Positions 6,714 through 17,300 of a stretch of DNA of 21,703 nucleotides are shown one piece after another; position 1 is the first letter of the stretch; every line of letters starts with the position of its first letter. The stretch lies in IMG/VR virus record IMGVR_UViG_3300020166_000133, positions 1-21,703 of that record. One strand, given 5' to 3'. The position numbers were made by a program, and so were the translations under genes. Under the pieces are notes generated by a model. It worked only from the letters and a program-made list of their open reading frames with translations. It did not search any database and was not told the origin of the DNA. This DNA is from a virus.

Positions 6714-7418
6714 ATGTCTAAACCAACTTACATGCTAAACAATGTAGAAGCCCTTTACCCAAAACTAGATCAGCCTTATCACTTTGATCGGCAGGGTGGA
6801 AAGAACAAGCAGGGGGCGAGTGTTCCGTGCTTGGCTACTGCTCAAGGGGCTACGTATCAAGTCAATTTTAAAATGACATCGGCTCAAGCTAAAGATCTTT
6901 TTACCGCTATGTCTGTAGCTTATGACGAAAGCAAAGAAGACTCATGGCCTGCGCTAACAATGCCATTTACAAAGACTGAAGATAAAATGTTTGTGGGTAA
7001 AGCTAAGTTACCTGCTTCGTTCGACGGTAGGCCAACGAACCCGCCCAAACATTATGATGCTAATAACACTCCGTTAGATAGCGAGTTCCAGCTTACTTCA
7101 GGCAGCACTGTAAATGTGTTTGTGGAATTAGTTTCTTATAACGGAAGTATGGGTAATGGTGTATCTTTACGCTTGCGTGCAATACAAGTTATAAAGTACA
7201 AAGAGTACTCTGCGGCTTCGCCCTTTGAAACTCAAGAAGGGTTTACCCAAAGCGGTTTTGCAGCTAGCACAGAAAATCTCGATGCTGTGTTCGACACTGA
7301 CGCAAAGCCTGTAGAAGAAGCGGAAGCTGAACCAACCGTAAAAGTTAGTAAGAAGAAAACTGAAGCCCCAAAAGATGACGAAGATTTATCGGGTCTGCTA
7401 GACCAGTGGGACGACTAA
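6714..7418 (+). CDS. ssb: Single-stranded DNA-binding-like protein (gp2.5-like)
   Basis: This 234-residue protein has a predicted beta-rich N-terminal domain (about 1-180), with an APFETQ-like region missing but a KYKEYSAASPFETQEGF segment (188-204) at its end. A Lys/Glu-rich linker follows, and then an acidic tail ending DDEDLSGLLDQWDD (221-234). An OB-like domain followed by an acidic, aromatic-containing C-terminus is the layout of SSB proteins and T7 gp2.5, where the tail contacts the polymerase and helicase. I therefore infer that it coats single-stranded DNA at the fork. Sequence identity to a named SSB family is not certain by eye; DUF2815-like phage proteins are the nearest I recall. 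A weak ribosome binding site AGAGAG lies 7 bases before the ATG. A hairpin follows the gene. Confidence 0.75.
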   Translation: MSKPTYMLNNVEALYPKLDQPYHFDRQGGKNKQGASVPCLATAQGATYQVNFKMTSAQAKDLFTAMSVAYDESKEDSWPALTMPFTKTEDKMFVGKAKLPASFDGRPTNPPKHYDANNTPLDSEFQLTSGSTVNVFVELVSYNGSMGNGVSLRLRAIQVIKYKEYSAASPFETQEGFTQSGFAASTENLDAVFDTDAKPVEEAEAEPTVKVSKKKTEAPKDDEDLSGLLDQWDD

Positions 7419-7450
7419 CTTACTAAAAGACTAAGAAATAGAAATGTGGC

Positions 7451-7472
7451 AGGGGCCTCCTTGGGGGCCTTT
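7451..7472 (+). terminator. Hairpin with short T-run after the SSB-like gene; weak terminator or attenuator
   Basis: GGCCTC (7454-7459) pairs with GGGGCC (7464-7469) around a CTTG loop, with one G-U pair. The stem can be extended outward by two G-U pairs and one A-T pair, to 7451-7472. It is followed only by TTTGACCC, so termination should be partial. It lies 32 bases after the SSB-like stop and about 30 bases before the primase start. Read-through must occur if no separate promoter drives the primase gene, and I see no convincing promoter in the gap. Confidence 0.45.
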
Positions 7473-7500
7473 GACCCTCTAAAAAACGCTATGAGATGTA

Positions 7501-10449
7501 ATGATGAACACCAAAGAATTTTTAAGTACGGTGTTGGGGGATCAGGGGTACTATTGCGCGTTAGGACTAAGACCGAAAGATAAGAGAAGAAAACAAAAGT
7601 TCTACGGTTCTATAGACGCGCTAGCTGATTCTTCGCTAAACCTTGATGCTGAAGGGTACGATTCTTACTTTGCCCTTGCCTCATTTTTAGACGACAAAAG
7701 TCGCACCGCTGACAATGTAGATTCGATAAAGAGCTTTTTCCTAGACCTCGATTGCGGGGCGGGTAAACCTTATGAGCAACAAACAGATGCGCTTAAGGGA
7801 CTACAAAGTTTTTGTAGAACTACACAGATGCCTAGACCTACTGTTGTAGTTAACTCTGGGCGCGGCATCCACGTTTATTGGGCGTTAGACAAACCGTGCC
7901 CTAAAGATAAGTGGTTACCCATAGCCGAAAGACTAAAGTTAGTCTGTGCAGAACATAACTTAGATGCAGATTCCGCAGTAACTTCTGACGCAGCACGCGT
8001 GCTACGAGTACCAAACACGCACAACTACAAAGGGAATCCCCCCATACCGGTAAAAGTTATCGGTGAGTTAGGGGGTGTCTTAACCCTAGAAGAGTTTGAA
8101 GCGGTCTTACCACAAACAAACTTGATACCAGTGATCTCTAAGAGAGCCTACAGTGCTGAAGACTTAGAGGATTCTAAAAGTCTAGCAGGAACCACATACA
8201 CTAAAAGCTTTACTGACATAGTTAAGAAAACTTTAACTGGTAAAGGGTGCGGACAAATACACAAGGCTATAACGCAGCCTAACGATCTCACCTACGGTGA
8301 GTGGCTAAGTGTGCTATCTATCGCAAAGCATTGCGAAGAAGACCGAGCGATCCACATGATTTCGCAGGGGCATGATGAGTATGATGAGCAAGAGACCGAA
8401 AAGATTGCTGCGTCTATCAACAGCCCTCACTTATGCGCTACGTTTGCTGAACATAACCCCGACGCATGTAAAGATTGCGCGCATAAGGGAAAAATTAAAA
8501 CGCCTATAACGTTGGGTATGGGGCCAAAAGAAGCGTCAGCCGCTGACAATGTTATAGATATACCTATAGACGAACCGGAAGAAGCAGAAGAACAAGCTCC
8601 GCTACATGTGGTTGCTCCAGACTCGGAGCTTTTTGATGCTACCAAAGGCTTTCCCGGTGCACCTGTTGAACCAAAACTTGTAGCTGCGCCGCGCACTAAG
8701 AAGTACACCATACCCCAGTACCCCGACAAATATTCAAGGCAAGAGGGTGGCGGGATAATTAAATTGATTCAAGACTCTGAAGGTAACGTAGATAAAAAGT
8801 TAGTGTACAAACGTGACTTATACTTAACCAAAAGAATCGACGACCCCATCGAGGGGCCGAAGTATGAGTTTAAACACCACACCGCTAGAGAAGGCATACG
8901 CACGTTTTTAATTGCCGGAGTGAAGTTAAGTTCTAGGGAAGAATTTCGTAAAGCTATGGGTATGAACGATATCCACCTACTAAAACCGGAGCCTCTTATG
9001 GAATACGTTGCCGCTTGGATTGAGAAGCTATATACAGACACCGACCCAATAAAGGCCAATATGCAGTTTGGTTGGACCGAAGATATGAAATCTTTTGTGG
9101 TAGGTGGTAGGGAAATATTTAAAGACAAGATTACGGACAACCCAGCATCTTCAGCTACGGCAATGTACTTTCCTATATTTAAACAGAAGGGTACGTTGGA
9201 CGGGTGGAAAGAAGTTGCTAAGTTTTACAACATGCCGGGTAATGAACAGCATCAGTTTATGATGGCTACAAGCTTCGGTTCGCCACTTCTGTCGTTTCTA
9301 CCTAACGTAAGCGGTATGATTAACCATCTGTTTAGTTCTGCAACAGGTATTGGTAAGTCTATGGGCATGATAGGCGGGGCATCTATATGGGGTAACTACG
9401 CATCTTACATATTGCCGGGCGCTTCTACACCAAACTCTATCTGGCAGCGTGCTGAAGTATGGAAGAACCTACCACTATACGTTGACGAGATAACAAACCT
9501 ACCCCCCAAAGATGCTAGTGACGCTGCGTATGCGGTATCTAGTGGGCAACAAAAGTCTCGTATGGATAGTTCGGGGCAGAACAAAGAACGCTTTAGGGGC
9601 GAGCCTTGGAAATTAATAACTGGAACTAACGGTAATACTGGGCTAGTAGAGAAGATGTCTTCCTACAAAGCGCAGCCCAAAGGCGAACAACAGCGAATTA
9701 TAGAAACAAGAGCCAAACAAGTTTTCTTTACTTCTGAAGACACAGAAATTACAAACAAGATTAACAAAGCAGTAGCTAAGAATTACGGCTACGCCGGAGA
9801 TGTCTTTATACAGCATGTGTTGTCAGACATGGAACATGCGGAAGCGTTGTGTGAAAAGTACCGTGCTTTAATAATTCAAAAAGCAGGGCTAACTGACCAG
9901 AATAGGCTGTGGTCTGGCGGCGCAGGGGTAAGTATTGCGGGCACTGCGCTAGCTATAGAGGCGGGGCTAGTGGACTGGGACCTAGACAAACTAATAAAAT
10001 GGATAGTAGAGAGGTTAAAAGTGTTGAAGGTAAGCGAACGAGAGCTAAACTTAGACGTACAGCAGCTAATAAATGATTACTACGCACACTACCAAGGCGC
10101 GATTATGCGTCTACGCAGTACTGATGACGCACGAGCAGGTGACGCCTCTGGCGTAGGTGTGCTTGTATACCCCGAGAAGATGCCACACTACGCTTGGGTG
10201 GGGCGGTACGAGACAGACATAAACAAGTTGTACTTACTAATCAAACCGTTCAAGCAGTGGTGCATAGATCAGCAGTATAACTATGGGGAAGTTTACGAGG
10301 CATTGCAGCAGACATTTGGGGCAGTGAAAGATCGCATAAGGCTAGGCAAAGGCACGACTATAAACATGCCTCCTACGTATGTAATCGCTATGAAGTTTGA
10401 AGAGCCTGAGATTGTAGATGCGGTAGTTGAAGGGGCGGTCTTTAAATGA
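7501..10449 (+). CDS. Primase-helicase: AEP-type primase fused to DUF927-type helicase
   Basis: This 982-residue protein should make primers and unwind DNA at the phage fork. The N-terminal part is an archaeo-eukaryotic-type primase: FFLDLDCG with Asp82 and Asp84, SGRGIHVYW (119-127) with His124, and a DAARVLRVPNTHNYKG segment (163-178). A PriCT-like region follows (about 240-330) with a cysteine set, Cys312, Cys323-x2-Cys326-x-His328, probably zinc binding. A linker rich in Glu and Ala leads to a DUF927-like ATPase: Walker A SATGIGKS (613-620), Walker B LYVDEIT (659-665) and sensor LITGTNGN (705-712). The C-terminal 200 residues are unassigned. Two ATG codons are adjacent (7501 and 7504); the ribosome binding site is weak (GAG, 7493-7495), unlike the neighbours. 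It overlaps the next gene by ATGA. Confidence 0.9.
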   Translation: MMNTKEFLSTVLGDQGYYCALGLRPKDKRRKQKFYGSIDALADSSLNLDAEGYDSYFALASFLDDKSRTADNVDSIKSFFLDLDCGAGKPYEQQTDALKGLQSFCRTTQMPRPTVVVNSGRGIHVYWALDKPCPKDKWLPIAERLKLVCAEHNLDADSAVTSDAARVLRVPNTHNYKGNPPIPVKVIGELGGVLTLEEFEAVLPQTNLIPVISKRAYSAEDLEDSKSLAGTTYTKSFTDIVKKTLTGKGCGQIHKAITQPNDLTYGEWLSVLSIAKHCEEDRAIHMISQGHDEYDEQETEKIAASINSPHLCATFAEHNPDACKDCAHKGKIKTPITLGMGPKEASAADNVIDIPIDEPEEAEEQAPLHVVAPDSELFDATKGFPGAPVEPKLVAAPRTKKYTIPQYPDKYSRQEGGGIIKLIQDSEGNVDKKLVYKRDLYLTKRIDDPIEGPKYEFKHHTAREGIRTFLIAGVKLSSREEFRKAMGMNDIHLLKPEPLMEYVAAWIEKLYTDTDPIKANMQFGWTEDMKSFVVGGREIFKDKITDNPASSATAMYFPIFKQKGTLDGWKEVAKFYNMPGNEQHQFMMATSFGSPLLSFLPNVSGMINHLFSSATGIGKSMGMIGGASIWGNYASYILPGASTPNSIWQRAEVWKNLPLYVDEITNLPPKDASDAAYAVSSGQQKSRMDSSGQNKERFRGEPWKLITGTNGNTGLVEKMSSYKAQPKGEQQRIIETRAKQVFFTSEDTEITNKINKAVAKNYGYAGDVFIQHVLSDMEHAEALCEKYRALIIQKAGLTDQNRLWSGGAGVSIAGTALAIEAGLVDWDLDKLIKWIVERLKVLKVSERELNLDVQQLINDYYAHYQGAIMRLRSTDDARAGDASGVGVLVYPEKMPHYAWVGRYETDINKLYLLIKPFKQWCIDQQYNYGEVYEALQQTFGAVKDRIRLGKGTTINMPPTYVIAMKFEEPEIVDAVVEGAVFK

Positions 10450-11099
10450 TAGATGCTGTTGCTGTTATAGTTCCGGTTATGCGTCGGCCACATTCCGTGC
10501 GTTCGCTTATTACAAGCTATAGAAAAAGCGGGGCGGTAGGGAAACTTTATTTTATTGTTGACCATGACGACCACGCAGAAAGAAAAGCAATAGGCGATGT
10601 GTTCGGGTCCGAAATTATTAACTACGACCCGTTAAAAACATTCGCTAGGAAATGCAACTTGGGCTACCACAATACAACAGAGCCTTGGCTGCTTTTTGTC
10701 GGTGACGATGTTGTTTTTCACCCTAATTGGCAGCAGGAAGCTTTGAAAAACTCAGACAAAGCTCTTATCAGTACGAACGACATGTTAAACGGAGCAGTCC
10801 AAACTGGAGACCATACGGTACACCCTATTGTTAAGCGAAGCTTTATTGACAAAGTTGGTTTGTCTTTTGACGGGCCGGGAACTGTTTGCCACGAAGGGTA
10901 CGGGCACATGTTTGTAGATAATGAGTGGACTTATATAGCAAAAAGAGAAGGGCAGTTTTGTTTCGAGCCGAACGCCGTAGTTGAGCATATCCACTATCTC
11001 AAATATGCGGAACGTGAAGACGAGGTAAGCCGTATTGGACAGCGATCTTTTCAAAGTGACAAGGATCTATGGTTCAAAAGACTAGAGCAATATGGGTGA
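10446..11099 (+). CDS. GT2-like glycosyltransferase (GT-A fold)
   Basis: This 217-residue protein resembles family 2 glycosyltransferases, which move a sugar from a nucleotide-sugar donor. It opens with AVIVPVMRRPHSVRSLITSY (5-24), the typical first beta strand and helix. It then has FIVDHDD (36-42), an ARKCNLGY segment with Asn71 and Gly73, and LLFVGDDVVFHPNW (82-95), where the Asp pair fits the metal-binding DxD position. HEGYGHMFVDNEW-type residues later (around 149-161) fit an acceptor-side motif. There is no membrane anchor, so it acts in the cytoplasm. The start overlaps the primase stop as ATGA, so it is translationally coupled to a replication gene. Possible targets are modified DNA bases, a host surface precursor or a virion protein; the sequence does not decide. 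Confidence 0.82.
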   Translation: MIDAVAVIVPVMRRPHSVRSLITSYRKSGAVGKLYFIVDHDDHAERKAIGDVFGSEIINYDPLKTFARKCNLGYHNTTEPWLLFVGDDVVFHPNWQQEALKNSDKALISTNDMLNGAVQTGDHTVHPIVKRSFIDKVGLSFDGPGTVCHEGYGHMFVDNEWTYIAKREGQFCFEPNAVVEHIHYLKYAEREDEVSRIGQRSFQSDKDLWFKRLEQYG

Positions 11100-11317
11100 G
11101 CAGAATACGGCTAAGTGACATAGCTCCAGACGGCGTTCGGATAATAGTAGACTGGGTTAAGTTTACTGAGAACGCCTCTATATTTATTCCTGCGGTTAAT
11201 ACGCAGAAGGCGGTAGCGCACGTACTAGAAGCTACTAAGTTAGAAAAACAACATATAAAATATAGAGTTAGGATAGAAGACGGCGTGTACGGAGTACGTA
11301 TCTGGCGGTTGGTATGA
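11096..11317 (+). CDS. Small phage protein of unknown function
   Basis: This 73-residue protein starts VSRIRLSDIAPDGVRI and contains a central DWVKFTENASIFIPAVNT segment (22-39) and a basic C-terminal part ending YGVRIWRLV. I do not know its function. Its composition suggests a compact alpha/beta protein with a positive surface, with no membrane segment. I chose GTG 11096 because it overlaps the glycosyltransferase TGA (GTGA) with GAG about 8 bases upstream. An ATG in the same frame at 11069 would add 9 residues and overlap the previous gene by 31 bases. It is the last gene of the plus-strand operon; the terminator follows 38 bases later. Confidence 0.75.
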   Translation: MSRIRLSDIAPDGVRIIVDWVKFTENASIFIPAVNTQKAVAHVLEATKLEKQHIKYRVRIEDGVYGVRIWRLV

Positions 11318-11355
11318 TACTATTGGACCTCATCATTCTCTTAGCGAGAACTTAG

Positions 11356-11378
11356 CCCCCCGAAAGGGGGGTATTTTT
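11356..11378 (+). terminator. Strong intrinsic terminator of the plus-strand operon
   Basis: Six C (11356-11361), a GAAA tetraloop, six G (11366-11371) and then TATTTTT (11372-11378) form a textbook Rho-independent terminator read on the plus strand. It lies 38 bases after the last plus-strand gene. On the minus strand the same stem is followed by CTAAG with no T-run, so it is not an obvious terminator for the opposing operon. The stop codon of the 2020-residue minus-strand gene (11377-11379) overlaps its T-run. Confidence 0.9.
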
Positions 11379-14300
11379 ACATCCACTCATCCCCAAACTC
11401 AGCGTTAGACCTTAGCACTTCGGCTTGCCTACGTTTGTTTACCGTAATACCCCCTAACATTCCAGTCTGGATACTTGTTCTGCCGTGTTGCGCTATGGAA
11501 CGCTTGATAGTTTCTGGAGTAATAGCGACCGTCGGGTGACGTTGATTAAACTCATTAAGTTCGTCTACCGCATCTCGCAGGCCGTCGGTGTCCCCATCAC
11601 GCAAAGATTTGTAGTACTTACGTAGGATCTTGGTGCGCGCTTCAGCTATGTTTCTGTCAACACGTTTGTTGAGTGCATTTATCTCTAGTTGTTTAGTGTA
11701 GTTAGCAGGAGCAAAACCTAATGCCTGTGCAAACAAAGACATTGGCCGCATAGTACCTTTTAGGATTTCATCCCCGCGCATACTAACTGCGCCTTTGGTA
11801 GCGTAGCGGTACGACTTCATGGAGTTAGATAAGAACGCAGGTAGTAAACGTTCTGCGCCTCGTTGGGCGGCCTCCCCACCTTCAGCAATCGAACCTAACC
11901 CATTCAACCAACGCATCCCAATACCTACTACGGGACCGCCAAACATTTCTAAGTAGTGCTCAACCATACTGTCTGGTTCGTAGTTTGCACGGTTTCGTAC
12001 TATAAGGTTTGTTTGAGATATGCGGTCGGCCACACTAACGTTTAAGTAGTTGTTAAATATGCCAGACATAGCCCCCTCACCTATAGCCTTTGATACTATA
12101 GTGTCGAAGTCTTCTTCGTCGTCGTCTAAAAGGAAGGTATTAGCCGTCATAGCCACGAGGCCGTACAACGGTACGCCAGCCACACCTGCGAAAGCACCAG
12201 CAGAAGCGTACTGAAGAATAAGTTGTTTACGTAATACTAAAGCTTCTGCGGCTTGCCTATCAAACTCAGCTTGGTCTATCTCCCCCGCAGCTAAAGCACG
12301 TTGGCGCTTCATAGTCATGTCGGCTAGCAGCGACTTAAACATCTTAAATTGCATAGCAAGAATCGCAGAGGGGTAACGCTTGTACATAAACACAAGACTA
12401 CCCATATCGTTTTGGGAGAACCTAGGAGCGGACGTTAGGAGCGCCGCACTGTTTATTTCTTCCGTACTATCAATGGCAGTTTGTGCGGCTTGCGTTCCAA
12501 ACTCTGCAATCTCTGTTTCCGAAAGCTCATCGAACTTTTTGTTAGTTAGCTTTTCCATCTCTGCTTTGTATACTGCCATTGCAAAGATCTGGCGGTTAGC
12601 TCGCTCTGCGTGGTTAAACAAAAACCCTGAAGCTGCTTGGAACTTATTAAGTAAGCGGTTAGACGGGTTCTCTAAGTCAAACATATCCGAGGCTAGCGTG
12701 CGGCTGTCTAACCCGTACTTAATAAACAAGTCGGCCAAAGGGCCATAACTAGGAAATTTAGCAGTATCGTTAGTCAAGGATAGCCCTGACCGTACAGTAA
12801 CCTGCTCATTAACTTCATTACCGTTTGCGTCTACCGTAGGGAATATTTCGCTTTCACGACTAAACCCAGTGCTCATGTACTCTCTCATCGCGCTCAGTAT
12901 CATGCGCGTAGCTTTCAGAGGCCCGTACCGTGCAGCCAAATAAGGCATGCCTACTATAGGGATGTTAGTAAGGTTGACGACAATACTGGATATATTAAAT
13001 CCTAGAGTGCCGAAGAACGCGAGAGACTTAAGTGTTCTAGCTGTCTCTCCTATGTATGGGTTTTTAGCGAACTCTAAGTAGCTAGCTAACCTACCATTGC
13101 GCCGGTCTACTCCCGAAGTTGTACCTACGGTAGCACGTAAAACATCTTGCACTAACGCGTCGTCTGGATGTTCTGCGGCTTGTGCTTTTATTTCAGTCGC
13201 TACTTCCGTTAAAGGTATGTCGAACTCAACGTTAGTCAGGTTAGTTATTAGCACAGGCATCTTCTTCTCGAACACCCCTATAGCGTCTTCTTCAAAACCT
13301 AACGTGCCTTTACGATGTTTGTAGCCTTGTAGTAGGGCTTGTTCTGGCAACACATCAAAGAGTATGTCCTGCAACTGTTGGGCTGCTTCAGGGTTATCTT
13401 TGAGGGCGGGCAAGATTTCGTTGTATATTTTCGACACCGAAGAGGTGGGTATGCCTTTAATTCTTTCCCGTACCTCTATACGAGATTTCTTTTCTACGTT
13501 TTTAGCCCCGTTCTTTTGTAGCTGAGCTATAGCTTTATTGCGCTGACCTCTACTATCGAAAGGAGCCGCGTAGTACTGCCCTTCAAATGTGTACTCAAGC
13601 CAGAAATTACCATCACGATACAATGGAAAGTAGGGGCGAATCTTGTTCTTGCCGATAATGTCCCGCACAATTTTATTACGTACGGTTGCACGTACGGCCT
13701 TATCCCCTATCAACGCTTCGAGTCTAAGATCTAAAGCGGCTAAAGTTTTGTTATCTATAAAGGCGTATGCGTCTCGTATATCTTTGTAGACTTGTAACTG
13801 CGCAGGTTTCTGTCTTAGTCTGGCTACAGAAGGTTGCATTGCTCTCCATAGTTCACGCTGTTCTTTACTATAAACAGGATTGCCGTCGCTATCTTTTAAA
13901 TCTATAGGGTCTAAGGGGTCAACTCCTCCCTCGTTTTCTATCCCTAGCGTAGAATTAAATACTAGTCTATCAAGTACGTCTCTGCCTTCTCTGTCGCCTT
14001 TAAAGGCTTCGAGGGCTTTTTTAACGCTTAGTTTATGCGCGTCCAACAACTTATTTCTAGCGCCTGCCTGCTCTCGTAGCGTGTTAAGCAGTTTACCTAC
14101 CGCAGGTACTTTTTGACTAACCAAGTCTGCAATGTTGTTTAGAGATATAGAGTTAAGAAAGAAGGCGCGCTGTTTGTCTGTATACCCTTCGTAAGCCCCA
14201 CGTATATAACTCGTACTTGTTTCAGTTATACCACTACTACTAAGCCCTTTACCTCCACCAATTAGCAAAGAAGTAAGCTGCGCGTCTTTCCCATCTTCTA

Positions 14301-17300
14301 GCATAGAGTACATAACCCCAGCGTCTCTGTATTCTGGAGCGGGGGACAGTATGGCGCTTATGTATTCTCCTACTTTCTGCTGTGCGTTAGGGGTCTTTAG
14401 AGCTTTTATCCCGAAGAAGTCAGCGAAAGCATCTACGATACGCTGCCACAAGTTCTTTTTAGTTCCCGCCTCGGTGTACGACGCAAGCTCGTTAGCAAAG
14501 TTAGGGTTGCCAGTATACTCAGATACAAACTCATCTAAAGACGTTGACCCATAACTAGACGACAGTCCTGCCTTTGATGCTTCGTATATAGCAGTTAGCT
14601 TGATCGTTAGCGGGTGGGCTGGGTTAGCCAGTACATGAGAGGTTGTAGCGTGTGTCGCTTCGTGTATTAGTGTATGGACGGCAATAGGTACAGAAGAGTT
14701 TATCTGGATCGTATCGGTTTGCGGATTGTACAGCCCCGCCAGTGCTTCACCTTCTGGAGTAGCTAAGTTTTCTACCAGTTCTATCTTAGTGTTGCCGATA
14801 TTGTTCCGTAGCTCTCTAGCTGTTTTGCGCACCTTTGGATTAACTGATTGGCCGAGTATGTCTAAAGCTGCGCCTATGTTGCCTTGAGAAAGCTGCTCAA
14901 AGATAGCGGGAGATATAGGCATACTAGACGAGGCCACTGCATCTAAACGCAAGGCTTGAGTAATTTTGTTACCCGGTTGTGCTAGGAACGCTGCTACATC
15001 CGCATCAACTTGAACTTGCCTTTGCGCGGCATCAGTATTAGTGGCAAGGGCATCGGCTCCTCCTAGATCCTCTTCCGTTTTCTTTACTACTTCTTGTACT
15101 GCTTCTACCGCTACGTTGGGATCAGATTTAAAAGCATCTCCAACTAACTCAGCAGCTTGTTCGGCTTGTTCTGCTTCCAATCTATCTTTTGCAGCTTTTT
15201 TTGCTTCATTAACTTCTGAGCGGGTTAAACCTGCTTTGGCTTCTTTAGTTTGCTCGACCCACTGCTCACCGTACTGCTCTTTTAATTTGGCGATAGTCTC
15301 TGAATTTTTAGCTCTTGCAGCTATACCCTCTTTTATTTCAGCTATCTGAGCATCTAACAATGCCGAAGCCGCAGGTAGAGAACGGACATATCTCGCTGCG
15401 TTGTTGACCCGAGTAGTTTCTGCCTTACTGGCTTTAGGGTCTAGCGTAGCTAAGTCGTATGCGAGCATACGTACAGAGACTTTAGGGGAGAACACATCAT
15501 TTAAGTAGTAAAGTATTGCGTTAGCAGGAGCAACTGCATTAGCAGCAGGTTTCTCTTTAAGCCCTTTAAGAACACCGTCTCGTAAACGTTTAGCAAGAGC
15601 GGTATCGGCGTTAGGATTTAGTTTTGCAGACGCAACTTCTAGTTGGTTAGTTATGTTTTGCGATAGGTTTTCTACCCCTTCAAGGGTATCAAGAGCTTTC
15701 TTAGCTTCACCTTCAAACTCTTCTTTACCACCAAATTCTTGTTGAAGGGCTTCTTTTGCTTCTGGAGCATTAAGCTCAGCTTCTACTTCTTTTGCTGTAG
15801 GGGCAGCGGCAGCTAATGCAGCGCCTGCGGTACGGTTTTTGGCGGCGTCTTCTTCAGCACGCACGCGAGCCGCTTCGGTTGCTATCGCTATGTCGTCGGC
15901 GGTAAATTGTACTTGTTCAAATCCGGTAACTTTGACCTGTTCGTTTGGTTCTACACCTTCTTCGGCTTGTTCGCTCTGTAAGTTAGTAAATTCTTCAGCA
16001 CGTTTAGCTGTTTCGGCAGCGTTTCGCGCATCTATGTCCTCTTCCCACGTTTCTGGAACTTCTTCTAGCTCAGCCGCTGCGTCTATCTCCGCTTGGGCGG
16101 CTTCTTCTGCTTCGCGGTCCTTGTCAAACTTCGCCACTAAAGCGGCTTCTTCTTCTGGGGTTAGCTCTTGTTCTTGCGGAGCATCTACTTCGGTAAGATC
16201 GTCTTCTGTAACTGGGGCTTCGGCTCTTTGTTTTTCCTGTTGTGCTTCAAATGCTGAAACCGCCTCTTCACCTTCTACAGTTGTACGTCCAGTTTCTTCA
16301 CCGGCAGGGTTTTTACGTACGACAGTTAGCGTGCCGTCTAGGTTTTTCTGCGAGGTGACCGTACTACCGTTTGCTTCGGTAACTACTATAGGCGCTGCGA
16401 CAACTGTACCGGCAGCTTCAGCTTGTGCTTCGGCTTCTTCGTTTTCTTGGTTTGCCAATTCAGCACGAGCAGAGCTAGGGGCAAAAGCGTTAGCACCAGC
16501 ACCAAGAGACCCGCCAACAGTTGCGGCCATGTAAGCAGCTTCACCGTACTCTTCAAGTGCTTCGTCAGAAAGTAAATCTAGGCCCGCTTGGTCACGTTCT
16601 ATAACAGACTGGGCTACTTCTACAGGAACTTCTGAGGCTGCACCACGAACTGCACCTCTACCCATACTGTTTGCTATTGAGCGTTTAGATACGTTGAGTA
16701 GTGAGCTTGCCGCCTGTCCAGTAAGTGGTGCGTCTTCGGCTATATTGAGAATGTTTTTTATTAAACGTTTGCCTAACACAAACCCAGTACCGGCTGTTTC
16801 GGTAAGGCTCTGTAGTGCTGCACCTCTAGCCGCTTTTGCAACGTCAATATCAAGTTCTTCGCCGCGTTCTTGTTGGGCTTCGGCTTGTCGTTGTACGTTA
16901 GACCCAAGGAATTGCGAACCCACAGCGGTAGCGCCGCCTAACAAAGCTCCAAGGGGCTTAGCAAAAGGTCCGACTACAGGCAGCACTGGAGGGGTAACTG
17001 CTGCACCTAAACGAGCACCGGCTAATGCGGTACCTATAACACCAACTTGTCCTGCTAATGCACGGGGAACTTGCCCTACACCTGATGCCGCCGCAGAGAG
17101 TACGCCCTCTTCTTCAGCTATATCTTTTATGCGTTGAAAAGACGGGGCTTCGCCGTAGCTTTCGCCAATAGCTTTACCGCGTTCTATACCCTCAAGTGCT
17201 GCCTCTTCTGCATCTCCGAAAAGAGAACTGATACCCGTACGACTAGCAGAACCTAACTGTCTAACACCACGAACAAGTTCTTCGCCAATAGTACTTTGCT

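Noticed and set aside
5054-11355. The 7-base string AACTTAG in three gaps (5054-5060, 6660-6666, 11349-11355) as a shared regulatory motif
   Set aside because: It is short, its surroundings differ at each site, and similar strings are frequent in this sequence.
15839-16534. A 231-codon plus-strand open frame, rich in Ser and Ala
   Set aside because: It lies antisense inside the Ala/Glu-rich coiled-coil region of the 2020-residue gene. Its Ser/Ala/Cys-rich product mirrors that composition; no ribosome binding site or recognisable motif was seen.
16694-17137. A 147-codon plus-strand open frame opposite the giant gene
   Set aside because: Same cause: long open frames arise opposite Ala/Gly-rich coding sequence. 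The product is Pro/Ala/Ser-rich with no motif.
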